Source: Glaciecola sp965660625 (GTDB lineage: Bacteria; Pseudomonadota; Gammaproteobacteria; Enterobacterales; Alteromonadaceae). From it: 64,000 nt of DNA. The position numbers were made by a program, and so were the translations under genes. This document shows positions 54,423 to 63,482 of this stretch, piece by piece. A model generated the notes under the pieces. That model saw only the letters and a program-made list of their open reading frames with translations, was not told the DNA's origin and made no database searches. The stretch spans positions 23,778 through 87,777 of the forward strand of contig CBFIAR010000015.1 in NCBI GenBank assembly GCA_965660625.1, given 5' to 3'. Every line of letters begins with the position of its first letter. Position 1 is the stretch's first letter.

Positions 54423-56765
54423 ATGTATTTATCAAAACGATTTAAAGTGTCCTGTAGCTCAATAGTACTCATATTTGCGATGAGTGCATGTTCCCCTCAA
54501 AAACCATTATCTGAGCAGACTAGCGCGAGTGAAAAAATGTCTAATGCACCAACCGGAGTTATGCTCACAAATGAGATTCTTTATCGAGACTATGAATATA
54601 AGGCACAGCGACCAGGTGCCATTCGCTGGGACAAAGAAGGCTCAAAATTTACCGCATTGGAAACAGCTAAGGGTTTTGAAGATGCTGAGCTTGAAAAGGA
54701 CCAAAATGGCGACGCTATCAAAGTTTATGAAGAAATTGTCCAATATGATCCTGCCACATTAGAACGCAGCATTTTAATTAGCCTGGCTCAATTAAAGCCC
54801 GCAGGCAGCCATAAAGCTTTGGTGGTTGATGATTACCAATGGTCAAAAGATCAAAGCAAATTATTAATTTACACCAATGCTGAATACGTTTGGAGAGATA
54901 AAACCCGCGGCGAGTACTGGGTGCTAAATATAGAAGATGGCGCGTTGTGGGAGCTCGGCGAAGAAAGTTATCAAGCCAGTCAAATGATGTTTGGTAAGTT
55001 CTCCCCAGACAGCACAAAGTTTGCCTATGTGTACTTGAATAATATTTATGTGCAAGATTTACAAACAAAAGCCGTTACCGCGCTGACTACCGATGCATCT
55101 GATAACACCATTAACGGCCTATTCGACTGGGCCTACGAGGAAGAATTCAGCATCCAAGACGGGTTTCGATGGGGTCCAGACAGCCAACACATTGCTTATT
55201 GGCAACTTGATACCAGCGCCGCGCAAGATTTCTACATTATAAATAACACTGATACGCTTTATCCCACCATTACCGCTATTCCCTATCCAAAAGTGGGGGA
55301 AGAAAATTCAGCAGCACGCATTGGTGTCGTGTCTATTGCCAATTCAGAAACACGTTGGATTGAGCTGCCAGGCATCGCGAAAGATATGTACGTGCCACGA
55401 ATGAGCTGGGTACAAGGTCAAAATCAAGTGCTGATCCAGCAGATGAACCGCAAACAAGACAACAATACGATTTTTTATGCAGATGTGAATACCGGTGATA
55501 TTGAGCAAGTCTTTGTCGAGCAGGAAAATACCTACATCGAATATCTAGAGGATCCTATTTGGCTTAAAAATTCAGATGCGTTTTTATGGCTGAGTGAGCG
55601 CAATGGCTGGAAGCACATTTATAAAGTTGCTCGTGACGGAGAAAGCTTGGTTGATCTAACTCCGGGTGACTTTGATGTAACCGAGTTTGTGTCAAAGGAT
55701 GAGGCGAATAACTGGCTGTATTTTATTGCCTCACCCAACAATCCGACACAGCGCTATTTATACAGAACGAACTTGGATGGTAGCAGTGAAATGACGCGTA
55801 TCACTCCCGACGCATTGAGCGGCACTAATAGCTACGATGTATCAGCAGATTCAAAATGGGCAATTCATACGCACTCTAGCTTTTTACAACCACCTATTTA
55901 CACGCTGATTTCACTACCTGATCACAAAGCGCATAAGGTACTTGAGGACAATGCAGAGCTGGTTGAGAAGATTGCGCAACTTGCCAAGGGCAATTATGAA
56001 TTTTATAGCGTTAACAGCCAAGATGGCCTAAGTTTGGATGGGTATATCATGCGCCCACCTAATATGGACACGAGCAAAAAATACCCCATTATTAACTTTG
56101 TTTATGGTGAGCCGGCCGCCCAGATAGTGCGTGATATGTGGCTTCGAAATACAATGTGGCACATGATGATGACCCAACAGGGCTTTATCGTTAGCTCAGT
56201 TGATAATCGCGGTACACCTTCTCCTAAAGGTAGAGACTGGCGCCGATCTGTATACGGCAATATTGGCCCACTTGGTGCGCGTGATCAATCTAACGCCTTG
56301 CAAGAAATTTGCAAAAAATGGCCTTATATCGACTGCAACAGAGTAGGAGTCTGGGGACATTCTGGTGGCGGCTCTATGACACTAAATTTGCTATTTCGCT
56401 ATCCTGAGCAATTTCATGTGGGTGTCTCACGAGCGCCCGTGCCAGATCAGCGCCTCTATGATTCTATCTACCAAGAGCGCTACTCCGGATTGATCGAAGA
56501 TTATGAAGCAAACTATATTGAAGCATCGCCCATAACCCATGCTAAGAATCTGCAGGGCAAGTTGTTGCTTGTGCATGGTACCGGAGACGATAATGTGCAT
56601 TATCAAGGCGCAGAAAGACTTATCAATGAGCTGGTTAAACATAATCGCCAGTTTGATTTCATGGCATACCCTAATCGTCGACATGGGCTCGTGGAAGGAG
56701 ACGGTACTTCTTTGCATCTGCACACCATGCAAAGTAATTATTTTATTGAGCACTTAAAAAACTGA
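54423..56765 (+). CDS. Dipeptidyl-peptidase IV-type S9 serine peptidase, lipoprotein
   Basis: This 780-residue exported peptidase probably releases X-Pro/X-Ala dipeptides from oligopeptides. The lipobox is AMSAC (Cys23). The N-terminal DPP-IV beta-propeller (about 70-530) includes DWAYEEEFSIQDGF, where the Glu-Glu pair that anchors the substrate N-terminus is seen. The alpha/beta-hydrolase domain (about 560-780) has Ser647 in GVWGHSGGGSM, Asp722/723 in HGTGDDNVH and His754 in RRHGL. The nucleophile elbow GHSGGG differs from GWSYGG of classical DPP-IV but occurs in related S9 proteins. Confidence 0.92.
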   Translation: MYLSKRFKVSCSSIVLIFAMSACSPQKPLSEQTSASEKMSNAPTGVMLTNEILYRDYEYKAQRPGAIRWDKEGSKFTALETAKGFEDAELEKDQNGDAIKVYEEIVQYDPATLERSILISLAQLKPAGSHKALVVDDYQWSKDQSKLLIYTNAEYVWRDKTRGEYWVLNIEDGALWELGEESYQASQMMFGKFSPDSTKFAYVYLNNIYVQDLQTKAVTALTTDASDNTINGLFDWAYEEEFSIQDGFRWGPDSQHIAYWQLDTSAAQDFYIINNTDTLYPTITAIPYPKVGEENSAARIGVVSIANSETRWIELPGIAKDMYVPRMSWVQGQNQVLIQQMNRKQDNNTIFYADVNTGDIEQVFVEQENTYIEYLEDPIWLKNSDAFLWLSERNGWKHIYKVARDGESLVDLTPGDFDVTEFVSKDEANNWLYFIASPNNPTQRYLYRTNLDGSSEMTRITPDALSGTNSYDVSADSKWAIHTHSSFLQPPIYTLISLPDHKAHKVLEDNAELVEKIAQLAKGNYEFYSVNSQDGLSLDGYIMRPPNMDTSKKYPIINFVYGEPAAQIVRDMWLRNTMWHMMMTQQGFIVSSVDNRGTPSPKGRDWRRSVYGNIGPLGARDQSNALQEICKKWPYIDCNRVGVWGHSGGGSMTLNLLFRYPEQFHVGVSRAPVPDQRLYDSIYQERYSGLIEDYEANYIEASPITHAKNLQGKLLLVHGTGDDNVHYQGAERLINELVKHNRQFDFMAYPNRRHGLVEGDGTSLHLHTMQSNYFIEHLKN

Positions 56766-56897
56766 GTAATGTCATTTTGATACACTATAATCTTTGTACT
56801 TTAAATACTCGCAGAATGCTCGTTAAGCAAAAGCTTGTTGAAAGCGTTTGGCAATTATTAAGTGGCTTGAGCAGCGTTTGAGCCCTCTAGTAAGCAC

Positions 56898-56953
56898 AAA
56901 AAAGCCGCTAATAGGCGTGCATAAAACTTGCTACACGTCTAAAAAGCGGCTTT
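56898..56953 (-). terminator. Long intrinsic terminator between DPP-IV and amidohydrolase genes
   Basis: AAAGCCGCT (56901-56909) pairs with AGCGGCTTT (56945-56953), and the inner arms TAGGCGTG and CACGTCTA extend the hairpin. On the minus strand the stem is followed by six T residues, fitting the end of the amidohydrolase operon. On the plus strand, where it would also serve the DPP-IV gene, the T-run is weaker. Confidence 0.75.
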
Positions 56954-57027
56954 CTTTCGGTCTTTACTTACCCGCCTACGGTCTCTCGACAGCCTGCGTT
57001 TTCTTTTATTTCGCTGCGGTTTAAATA

Positions 57028-58320
57028 CTATGGTCTAATATAACCAACCGGCTTTCCAGCATCACGCTTCAAATAACGGTCGCGCAATTTTGTTTGACGC
57101 GAGCTCATATCAATTTGCTCCCCCTGGATAAACACTTGCTCAGCCGTTTCGGTTACTTCAAGCGGATCGCCTGACCAAATAACAAGGTCGGCCACTTTGC
57201 CTGGCTCTAAGCTACCAATTTGCTCGTCCATACCAAACATCTTAGCCACATTAATCGTTAAAGCGGCAATGCCAGCAGAGTGCGGTAAACCATTGGCAAC
57301 AGCATTTCCGGTATGTTGAGTTGCAAGGCGTATGTTATGAGTATCCATGCCAACAGCAACGGTAACCCCTGCTTGATGAAGTCTCGCTGCATTTTGTAAG
57401 GTTGCGCCAAGCTGATCAAATCCACCGGGTAAATTCGATTCCGGATCGAGAATAACAGCAATATTGCTTTTAGCTAATTCATCGGCAACACGCCAAGCTT
57501 CCTTGCCACTTGCTAATATAATATTCAAACCAGAGTAGCGTTGCTTAAGTGCCACTACCTGAATAATATCGGCCGCACGGTCTGCAGTAACAACTAACGG
57601 TATTTTGCCATCAAGCACAGGAATGAGTGACTTTGCATCTGCCATAGTTGTCAAACCAAGCCAGTCTACACTGGGGTCCATCGCGTATGATTTGGCAAAT
57701 TTCGCTTCATCGAATGATTGATTGACAGCAACCCACAGCGCTGCTCTGCTGCCACCACTGTCATTTGCACCCGCATTTGCTACGTTTAGCTGCATGAAAG
57801 CTCTTGCTTTCATTACCGGTTGATAGGTAGTTGCTAAAGTAATAAAAGCGCCCTGACCTAAAAATAGTTGCTCTGTATTTCGCAAACCTGTTGCCGCCGA
57901 CGTGAAACCTTCCACCCGGGTAATGGGGATCAAGGTTGAATCGTTATTAAGTGCATATTGCACGTCCAAGGCTGCACCGACAGTCGATATAGGATGGGGT
58001 TCTGTGCCGGCATCTACAGTTCCTGCAGACGAACTCACTTCAACTAAACCCAATGAGGTGGCAGCACCAATAAAGCCAGGAGTGAGCACTTTACCTCTTG
58101 CGTCAATTTCACGATATCCGCTAGGTACATCGCTTCCCTCGATCACTTGTTGGATGCGGCCGTCTTTAATTAACACAGTCCCTTGTTCAATAATACCAGC
58201 AGCAGAAACAGTGTGAATTTTAGCCCCTACAATCGCAATATTCTCTGCAAATGCTGCTGCACTTAAGCTCAGACCGATAGCAATGCTTGAGGTTAACGCT
58301 ACTTTTTTAAATAAACTCAT
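57028..58320 (-). CDS. Exported amidohydrolase-family protein lacking the HxH metal motif
   Basis: This 430-residue protein has a Sec signal peptide (ending SAAAFA) and the metallo-dependent hydrolase layout (KVLTPGFIG ... GSLEPGKVADLVIWSGDP). The site that normally reads PGFIDxHxH here reads PGFIGAATSLGL, so both N-terminal metal His residues are missing. The strand-8 Asp region (AVGMDTHNI) remains. It overlaps the intact paralogue upstream by 4 bases and has GGAGA before its start. It may be a non-catalytic or altered subunit of a heteromeric imidazolonepropionase/prolidase-like enzyme. Confidence 0.88.
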   Translation of the reverse strand: MSLFKKVALTSSIAIGLSLSAAAFAENIAIVGAKIHTVSAAGIIEQGTVLIKDGRIQQVIEGSDVPSGYREIDARGKVLTPGFIGAATSLGLVEVSSSAGTVDAGTEPHPISTVGAALDVQYALNNDSTLIPITRVEGFTSAATGLRNTEQLFLGQGAFITLATTYQPVMKARAFMQLNVANAGANDSGGSRAALWVAVNQSFDEAKFAKSYAMDPSVDWLGLTTMADAKSLIPVLDGKIPLVVTADRAADIIQVVALKQRYSGLNIILASGKEAWRVADELAKSNIAVILDPESNLPGGFDQLGATLQNAARLHQAGVTVAVGMDTHNIRLATQHTGNAVANGLPHSAGIAALTINVAKMFGMDEQIGSLEPGKVADLVIWSGDPLEVTETAEQVFIQGEQIDMSSRQTKLRDRYLKRDAGKPVGYIRP

Positions 58321-59729
58321 TTTGCATCTCCTTCAGCAATTTGTCCTAACTCAAAATCACTTACAGGCCATGACTCAGGGTTACTGCGATCATAGACCAT
58401 CGCACCATCTATAAATACGTTGTCTGCTTGTGCATAAGTTGAGAATGGGTCAGCACTCCATAGGACGACGTCTGCATTTTTGCCTTTTTCCAAAGAGCCT
58501 GTTTTGTCAAATATACCAAGCGATTTCGCTGGGTTAGCTGACAACCACTGCCAAGCATCGGCTTGACTAATATCGATACCCGCACGCTTTCCATCAGCCC
58601 AAGCTTTAGCCGCTTCCTGATTTAAACGTTGGATACCAAGGTCACTATCAGAGTGCACAATTGCACAGGCATTTGCAGCGTGTACCATCGGAATATTTTC
58701 TTTTATGCCATCATAAGCTTCCATCTTGAAGCCCCACCAGTCAGCCCACATTGCAGAGCAAACCTTGTTTTCTGCGAGCTTGTCGGCAATCTTGTAGGCT
58801 TCTACTGCGTGATGAAAGGTCCCTATCTTATAGTTGAACTCTTTCATGACATCCATCATCGTCCCCATGTCATCCGCGCGGTAACAATGCATATGAACAA
58901 TGATGTCTCCATCAAGTACACCGGCGAGTGTATCAAGCCCTATATCTCTTGATGGTGCTTTAGGTGAACCACCAGCTTTGAGTTCATGTTCATAATCAGA
59001 CCATTTGGTTCGATACTCTTGCGCTTCAGCCCACGCCTTACGATAGCCAGCCACATTGCCCATACGAGTCATCGGGCCGCCCTTCTCACCATAAACACGC
59101 TTTGGGTTTTCACCACAGGCCATTTTGATGCCATAAGGCGCTTCTGGAAACTTCATATCCTGTATCGTTCTGTTCGGTAAGTTTTTCACTGTCACGCTGC
59201 GCCCGCCAAACAAATTAGCTGAACCAGGAAGGATTTGTAAAGAAGTAACACCGCCCGCTAGCGCTCGCTGGAAACCGGGGTCCTGTGGCCATATAGAATG
59301 CTCAGCCCACACTTCAGCAGTGACCGGCGAGGTCATTTCGTTACCATCAGAATGTGAACGAGTTGATGGTGAAGGATAAACTCCTAAGTGACTGTGATTA
59401 TCGATAATACCCGGTGTAAGCCACTTGCCTTCACCATCAATTTCAATCGCACCAGAGGGTGAACTCACACTTTTACCGACGTCGACAATAAGGCCATCTC
59501 TGAGCAGTATCTGGCCGTTTTCAATTTTACCGCCAATACCATCAAGGATAGTGACATTTGTAATCACTATCGGCTTACTATCAATTTTTTGATAGGTACT
59601 TGGGAATGGATTTTTATCAATACCCGTTACACTTTTTTGTTTTTCCTCTTGCTTGTCGCTGCTGCAACCACTTAGCAAAGCAACTGAAACAGCTACTGCA
59701 AGCCCGAGTTTATGTTTTGTATTAAGCAT
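58317..59729 (-). CDS. Amidohydrolase family lipoprotein
   Basis: This 470-residue protein has a lipoprotein signal (LLSGCSS, Cys22) and a complete amidohydrolase barrel. Visible are the metal motif PGIIDNHSHLG (about 107-117), the candidate Lys in GRSVTVKN, His in IIVHMHCYR and TFHHAVEAYK, and Asp in CAIVHSDSDLG. The composite-domain end reads GSLEKGKNADVVLWSADP. The substrate is probably a dipeptide or cyclic amide, unproven. AAGGA precedes the ATG by 5-6 bases. It is coupled by ATGA to the HxH-less partner. Confidence 0.92.
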   Translation of the reverse strand: MLNTKHKLGLAVAVSVALLSGCSSDKQEEKQKSVTGIDKNPFPSTYQKIDSKPIVITNVTILDGIGGKIENGQILLRDGLIVDVGKSVSSPSGAIEIDGEGKWLTPGIIDNHSHLGVYPSPSTRSHSDGNEMTSPVTAEVWAEHSIWPQDPGFQRALAGGVTSLQILPGSANLFGGRSVTVKNLPNRTIQDMKFPEAPYGIKMACGENPKRVYGEKGGPMTRMGNVAGYRKAWAEAQEYRTKWSDYEHELKAGGSPKAPSRDIGLDTLAGVLDGDIIVHMHCYRADDMGTMMDVMKEFNYKIGTFHHAVEAYKIADKLAENKVCSAMWADWWGFKMEAYDGIKENIPMVHAANACAIVHSDSDLGIQRLNQEAAKAWADGKRAGIDISQADAWQWLSANPAKSLGIFDKTGSLEKGKNADVVLWSADPFSTYAQADNVFIDGAMVYDRSNPESWPVSDFELGQIAEGDAK

Positions 59730-59944
59730 ATCTTTCCTTGTTAGTGGAGATAGTCAGTTTTCGTGGAGATAACCGTGTGATATTAAGTTAATGAATTATG
59801 ACAAAAACTGCAATCGAGATCCGTCAATAAGTCATTTTATTTACATTTTGAAAACAAAAAGAAGGGAGATAATTCAATCTATTTAAACACTCTAAACAAC
59901 GTTAAGCGCAGCAGAGATATGGGGTACCACTGTGTTAAACAGTA

Positions 59945-60871
59945 TTAGGCAGTTAACATGTGCACAATATCATCCGCGTGCTTGAGCTTTCTCAGCTCAA
60001 CAAACATAGATTCCGCTTCAGGATATTGCCTTTTTAGGTAGTTAAACCATTGTTTTATCCTATTCGGATAATAGCGACCTTTATCTGAGTAAATTTCATA
60101 GCCAGAATACGAAACGAGTAATTCTTTGGTTTGTTCCCATGACATGGGTGCATCGTTCTGTTTAATTGTTTGCGCTAAATTAGGCATTGCGAGGGCGCCT
60201 CGACCGAGCATTAAATCTTGGCAACCGCTGCGCTGCTGGCAGAGTATAGCGTCCTCAGCACTCCATATTTCGCCATTGGCGATGATCGGAATGTCGGTGA
60301 CTTCTTTAATTTTCGCAATCCACTCCCAATATGCGGGCGGCCTGTAACCATCCACTTTCGTTCTCGCATGAATAGTTAATAAATCTGCGCCTGCTTGCGT
60401 GATTGCATCGGCGTTTTCTAAGGCCAGTGATGTGTCATCAAATCCAAGGCGTATTTTAGCGCTAACCGGTTGGTCTTTCGGCACTGCATCGCGCACGGCT
60501 TTAATAATTTGATAAAGCGTTTCAGGCTCTTTTAACAACACCGCCCCACCTTTACTCTTATTCACTGTTTTTGCTGGGCAGCCAAAATTTAAATCGATTC
60601 CGGGTGAACCTAATTCAACGGCCCTTACCGCATTTTCGGCGAGCCACTGAGGATGCTGACCCAATAATTGAACTCTAACAGGAACGCCTGCCGGAGTGAC
60701 AGCACCGTTTAGAAGTTCAGGACAATAACGGTAAAACGTTTTTGCAGGTAGGGTTTGTTCAACAACTCTAATAAATTCAGTAATGCACAGATCAAAACCA
60801 CCAACTCTGGTTAGCATATCTCGCATAAGGTGATCGACAACACCTTCCATTGGCGCTAATACAATTTTCAT
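59945..60871 (-). CDS. dusC: tRNA-dihydrouridine(16) synthase
   Basis: DusC reduces U16 in tRNAs using FMN. The 308 residues start MKIVLAPMEGVVDHLMRDML. The catalytic Cys98 is in GIDLNFGCPAKTVNKSKGGA, and FMN-phosphate motifs are in IIANGEIWSAEDA and LMLGRGALAMPNL. Substrate-type assignment to DusC rather than DusA/B rests on the PAKTVN and length pattern. It lies downstream of the tRNA pair on the same strand but behind their terminator. Confidence 0.93.
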   Translation of the reverse strand: MKIVLAPMEGVVDHLMRDMLTRVGGFDLCITEFIRVVEQTLPAKTFYRYCPELLNGAVTPAGVPVRVQLLGQHPQWLAENAVRAVELGSPGIDLNFGCPAKTVNKSKGGAVLLKEPETLYQIIKAVRDAVPKDQPVSAKIRLGFDDTSLALENADAITQAGADLLTIHARTKVDGYRPPAYWEWIAKIKEVTDIPIIANGEIWSAEDAILCQQRSGCQDLMLGRGALAMPNLAQTIKQNDAPMSWEQTKELLVSYSGYEIYSDKGRYYPNRIKQWFNYLKRQYPEAESMFVELRKLKHADDIVHMLTA

Positions 60872-60970
60872 AGCGGCTAGTATGCCTCAATTGATAGTTT
60901 TAAGCTGTTTGCTCTGATTTATTTTATTCGTAGTGCTATTTGTTTTCTTTGAACTACGAAAAACAGGTAT

Positions 60971-60996
60971 AAAAAAACCACCCTGTTGGGTGGTTT
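60971..60996 (-). terminator. Intrinsic terminator after the tRNA-Ala/tRNA-Glu transcript
   Basis: AAACCACCC (60975-60983) and GGGTGGTTT (60988-60996) form a 9-bp stem with a 4-base loop. On the minus strand it is followed by a run of T residues (complement of the A run at 60971-60977), 8 bases after the tRNA-Glu CCA end. Confidence 0.85.
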
Positions 60997-61003
60997 CTTT
61001 AAT

Positions 61004-61079
61004 TGGCGTCCCCTAGGGGATTCGAACCCCTGTTACCGCCGTGAAAGGGCGGTGTCCTAGGCCTCTAGACGAAGGGGAC
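61004..61079 (-). tRNA. tRNA-Glu (anticodon TTC)
   Basis: A complete 76-nt cloverleaf on the minus strand: acceptor GTCCCCT/AGGGGAC, anticodon arm CCGCC-CTTTCAC-GGCGG with TTC, T-arm AGGGG-TTCGAAT-CCCCT, and an encoded CCA. It is transcribed after tRNA-Ala. Confidence 0.98.
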
Positions 61080-61215
61080 AAAAAACTTTTCATCAAAGCT
61101 AAGCTTCGATAGTTTTTTGTTAGGATCATGAAGCGTTACGAGTAAGCTTAATTATCCCAACCTAGACCAAATTTCGACATTTGGATTTTACTGTCACACA
61201 AACCAAAATAAATTT

Positions 61216-61291
<76 letters not shown>

Positions 61292-61349
61292 GTGTCTAAT
61301 TAGACCTGCGAGCTATGTTTTGTGCTACAGTTCCGTGACAGCGGGGCGC

Positions 61350-61378
61350 ATTCTAGGCATCTGACTTAATTATGTCAA
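61350..61378 (-). promoter_or_regulatory. Sigma-70 promoter of the tRNA-Ala/tRNA-Glu transcript
   Basis: On the minus strand, TTGACA (61373-61378) and TAGAAT (61350-61355) are 17 bases apart. The bases after the -10 are GCGCCCCGC, a GC-rich discriminator typical of stringently controlled stable-RNA promoters. Confidence 0.85.
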
Positions 61379-61396
61379 CGATTTTTTTTAAGAAAT

Positions 61397-62797
61397 TTAT
61401 CTATTTGCTATGTAAATGAGCGCCTTGTCTATTCTTTGAGCAATTTGCTCTTTATTCATTAAGTTTAATGTCACATCTAGCGAAGGAGAATTGCCTGAAC
61501 CAGTGGCTGCAACACGCAAAGGCATGCCTATTTTGCCCATCCCCACTTCCAGTTTCTCCGCCGTTGCATTGATAGCAGCCTGTATATTCTCACGCGACCA
61601 CTCGTTAATCGCAAGCAACGCTTCTTTAACTGCATCTAGAGGCTCTTTAGCAACCAAACGTAAGTGTTTCTTCGCTGCCTTTTCATCAAACTCTTCAAAC
61701 TCAGCATAAAAGTACGTACTAATAGACGCTAATTCTTTTAAGGTTGTGACACGATCAGCTTGAATTTCAATGACGCTCTCTAAACTTGGTCCCTTGCTAC
61801 AATCGATACCCTGTTGGTCAAAGTGCCATTTTGCATATTGCGCAACTTCAGATGCAGGTAATGTTTTTATATAGTGCTCATTTAACCAATTTAGCTTTTC
61901 TGTATTAAATGCACTCGCCGATTTACTAATAGAATCTAAGCTGAAATGTTCAATCATTTCTTCAATACTAAAAATCTCTTGATCACCGTGTGACCACCCC
62001 AAGCGTACAAGATAATTCAATACTGCTTGTGGAAGATAACCATCGTCTCTATATTGCATCACGCTCACTGCGCCATGACGTTTCGACAACTTTTTACCAT
62101 CATCCCCCAAAATCATCGATACGTGCGCGTATTCAGGCAGAGGTGCACCCAAAGCATTAAGAATGTTAATTTGACGTGGCGTGTTGTTTATATGGTCCTC
62201 ACCCCTTACAACATGAGTAATCCCCATGTCCCAATCATCAACAACAACACAGAAGTTATACGTTGGCGCGCCATCAGTACGCTTAATAATTAAATCATCA
62301 AGTTCGGTATTTGAAATACGGATCTCACCGCGAACGTGGTCGTTGATAATTACGTCGCCTTCAAGGGGGTTTTTGAACCGCACTACAAATGGTTGGCCTT
62401 CTGGATGATCAGTTCTGTTTCGCCAAGTTCCAGGATAACGGGGTTTTTCACCTTTCTTTTCCTGCTCTTCACGAATTGCATCAAGTTCAGCAGCCGTCAT
62501 GAAACATTTATACGCTAAACCTTTTTCTAGCAGCTCATCAATAACCTGGTAATAACGTTCGAAACGTGCCGTTTGATAATAAGGCCCTTTATCATGATGT
62601 AAACCTAACCACTCCATACCATCTAAAATGGCTTGTTTTGCATCATCAGTTGAGCGCTCTAAATCTGTATCTTCTATTCTCAATACAAATTCACCACCTT
62701 GGCTCTTAGCATACAACCAAGAATAAAGAGCCGTGCGAGCACCACCGACGTGCAAATAACCGGTAGGACTTGGAGCAAAACGCGTTACCACTGTCAT
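61397..62797 (-). CDS. gltX: Glutamyl-tRNA synthetase
   Basis: GluRS charges tRNA-Glu, one of whose genes lies just downstream. The 466 residues carry the class I signature FAPSPTGYLHVGGARTALYS and the KMSKS-like loop KKLSKRHGAVS. Also seen are RIEDTDLERS and VVDDWDMGITHVVRGEDHI. AGGAA precedes the ATG by about 7 bases. Confidence 0.98.
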   Translation of the reverse strand: MTVVTRFAPSPTGYLHVGGARTALYSWLYAKSQGGEFVLRIEDTDLERSTDDAKQAILDGMEWLGLHHDKGPYYQTARFERYYQVIDELLEKGLAYKCFMTAAELDAIREEQEKKGEKPRYPGTWRNRTDHPEGQPFVVRFKNPLEGDVIINDHVRGEIRISNTELDDLIIKRTDGAPTYNFCVVVDDWDMGITHVVRGEDHINNTPRQINILNALGAPLPEYAHVSMILGDDGKKLSKRHGAVSVMQYRDDGYLPQAVLNYLVRLGWSHGDQEIFSIEEMIEHFSLDSISKSASAFNTEKLNWLNEHYIKTLPASEVAQYAKWHFDQQGIDCSKGPSLESVIEIQADRVTTLKELASISTYFYAEFEEFDEKAAKKHLRLVAKEPLDAVKEALLAINEWSRENIQAAINATAEKLEVGMGKIGMPLRVAATGSGNSPSLDVTLNLMNKEQIAQRIDKALIYIANR

Positions 62798-62929
62798 TAT
62801 AATAATATTCCTATAAATTAATTGTGCGTAGTTTACCGTTTAATGCCCGCAGTAAAAAGCAAAGCATTGTAAAATAAGTGCTCGTTTGACTGATTTTTAA
62901 GCGAATAGTATTTTTTTTTAAAAATGCGG

Positions 62930-62957
62930 TTGACAGATTCGGTCTCAACTCTATAAT
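62930..62957 (+). promoter_or_regulatory. Sigma-70 promoter of tRNA-Val
   Basis: Perfect TTGACA (62930-62935) and perfect TATAAT (62952-62957) are separated by 16 bases, with ACGCGTCC as the following GC-rich discriminator. Transcription would start about 40 bases before the tRNA. Confidence 0.92.
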
Positions 62958-63005
62958 ACGCGTCCACTTACTGAGGAACACCTCAGTAAGATTGTTAGAT
63001 AAGAT

Positions 63006-63081
63006 GGACGCTTAGCTCAGTTGGGAGAGCATCGCCCTTACAAGGCGAGGGTCACTGGTTCAAGCCCAGTAGCGTCCACCA
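63006..63081 (+). tRNA. tRNA-Val (anticodon TAC)
   Basis: A complete 76-nt cloverleaf: acceptor GGACGCT/AGCGTCC, D-arm GCTC/GAGC, anticodon arm TCGCC-CTTACAA-GGCGA with TAC, T-arm ACTGG-TTCAAGC-CCAGT, discriminator A and encoded CCA. Confidence 0.98.
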
Positions 63082-63482
63082 TTCCCTACCCTCTTGTTTT
63101 TAAACACCTTTTTAATCTAACATAGCTTTCGCGCTATTGCTTTCGCATATGAATTTGCAAAAAATGTGGCGAATCCGTGCCGAATCCGTGCCGAAAATGT
63201 GGCAAATCCGTAACTCGGTTTCTTTCTAGTCTTTTATTTACAAGGCCTGCAGCGCATGTGGATTTGTTCGCTATTTTACACGCGAATTTGATTTAAAAGC
63301 GCATTCTGCGGTTTTTTACTGTTGATATGAGTTAGGAAATCTAAGCAGTTACAAACCAATTGTTCTGTTCTTTTTCTTCTGATTATCAAATTAAGAATTC
63401 TTTTATTCGGATGATTTTTGCCCGTTTCTAGTTGTCGCTTTTTCTCGACTTTACTCGTGTTTTTAGAAGTAGACGCTATTAA
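63082..63482. other. Gene-poor stretch between tRNA-Val and the Rhs fragment
   Basis: About 400 bases without a convincing gene. The array of short direct repeats at 63165-63209 is the only structured signal. A minus-strand frame at 63276-63533 (85 codons, Lys-rich) overlaps the Rhs frame antisense and is probably not a gene. No integrase frame is visible. Confidence 0.5.
63165..63209. repeat. Four short direct repeats behind tRNA-Val
   Basis: The units are TGTGGCGAATCC (63165-63176), GTGCCGAATCC (63177-63187), GTGCCGAAAA (63188-63197) and TGTGGCAAATCC (63198-63209), a consensus of roughly GTGSCRAATCC with a period of 10-12 bases. Their closeness to a tRNA 3' end suggests integrase arm-type sites of a past or present island, by inference. 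Confidence 0.55.
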
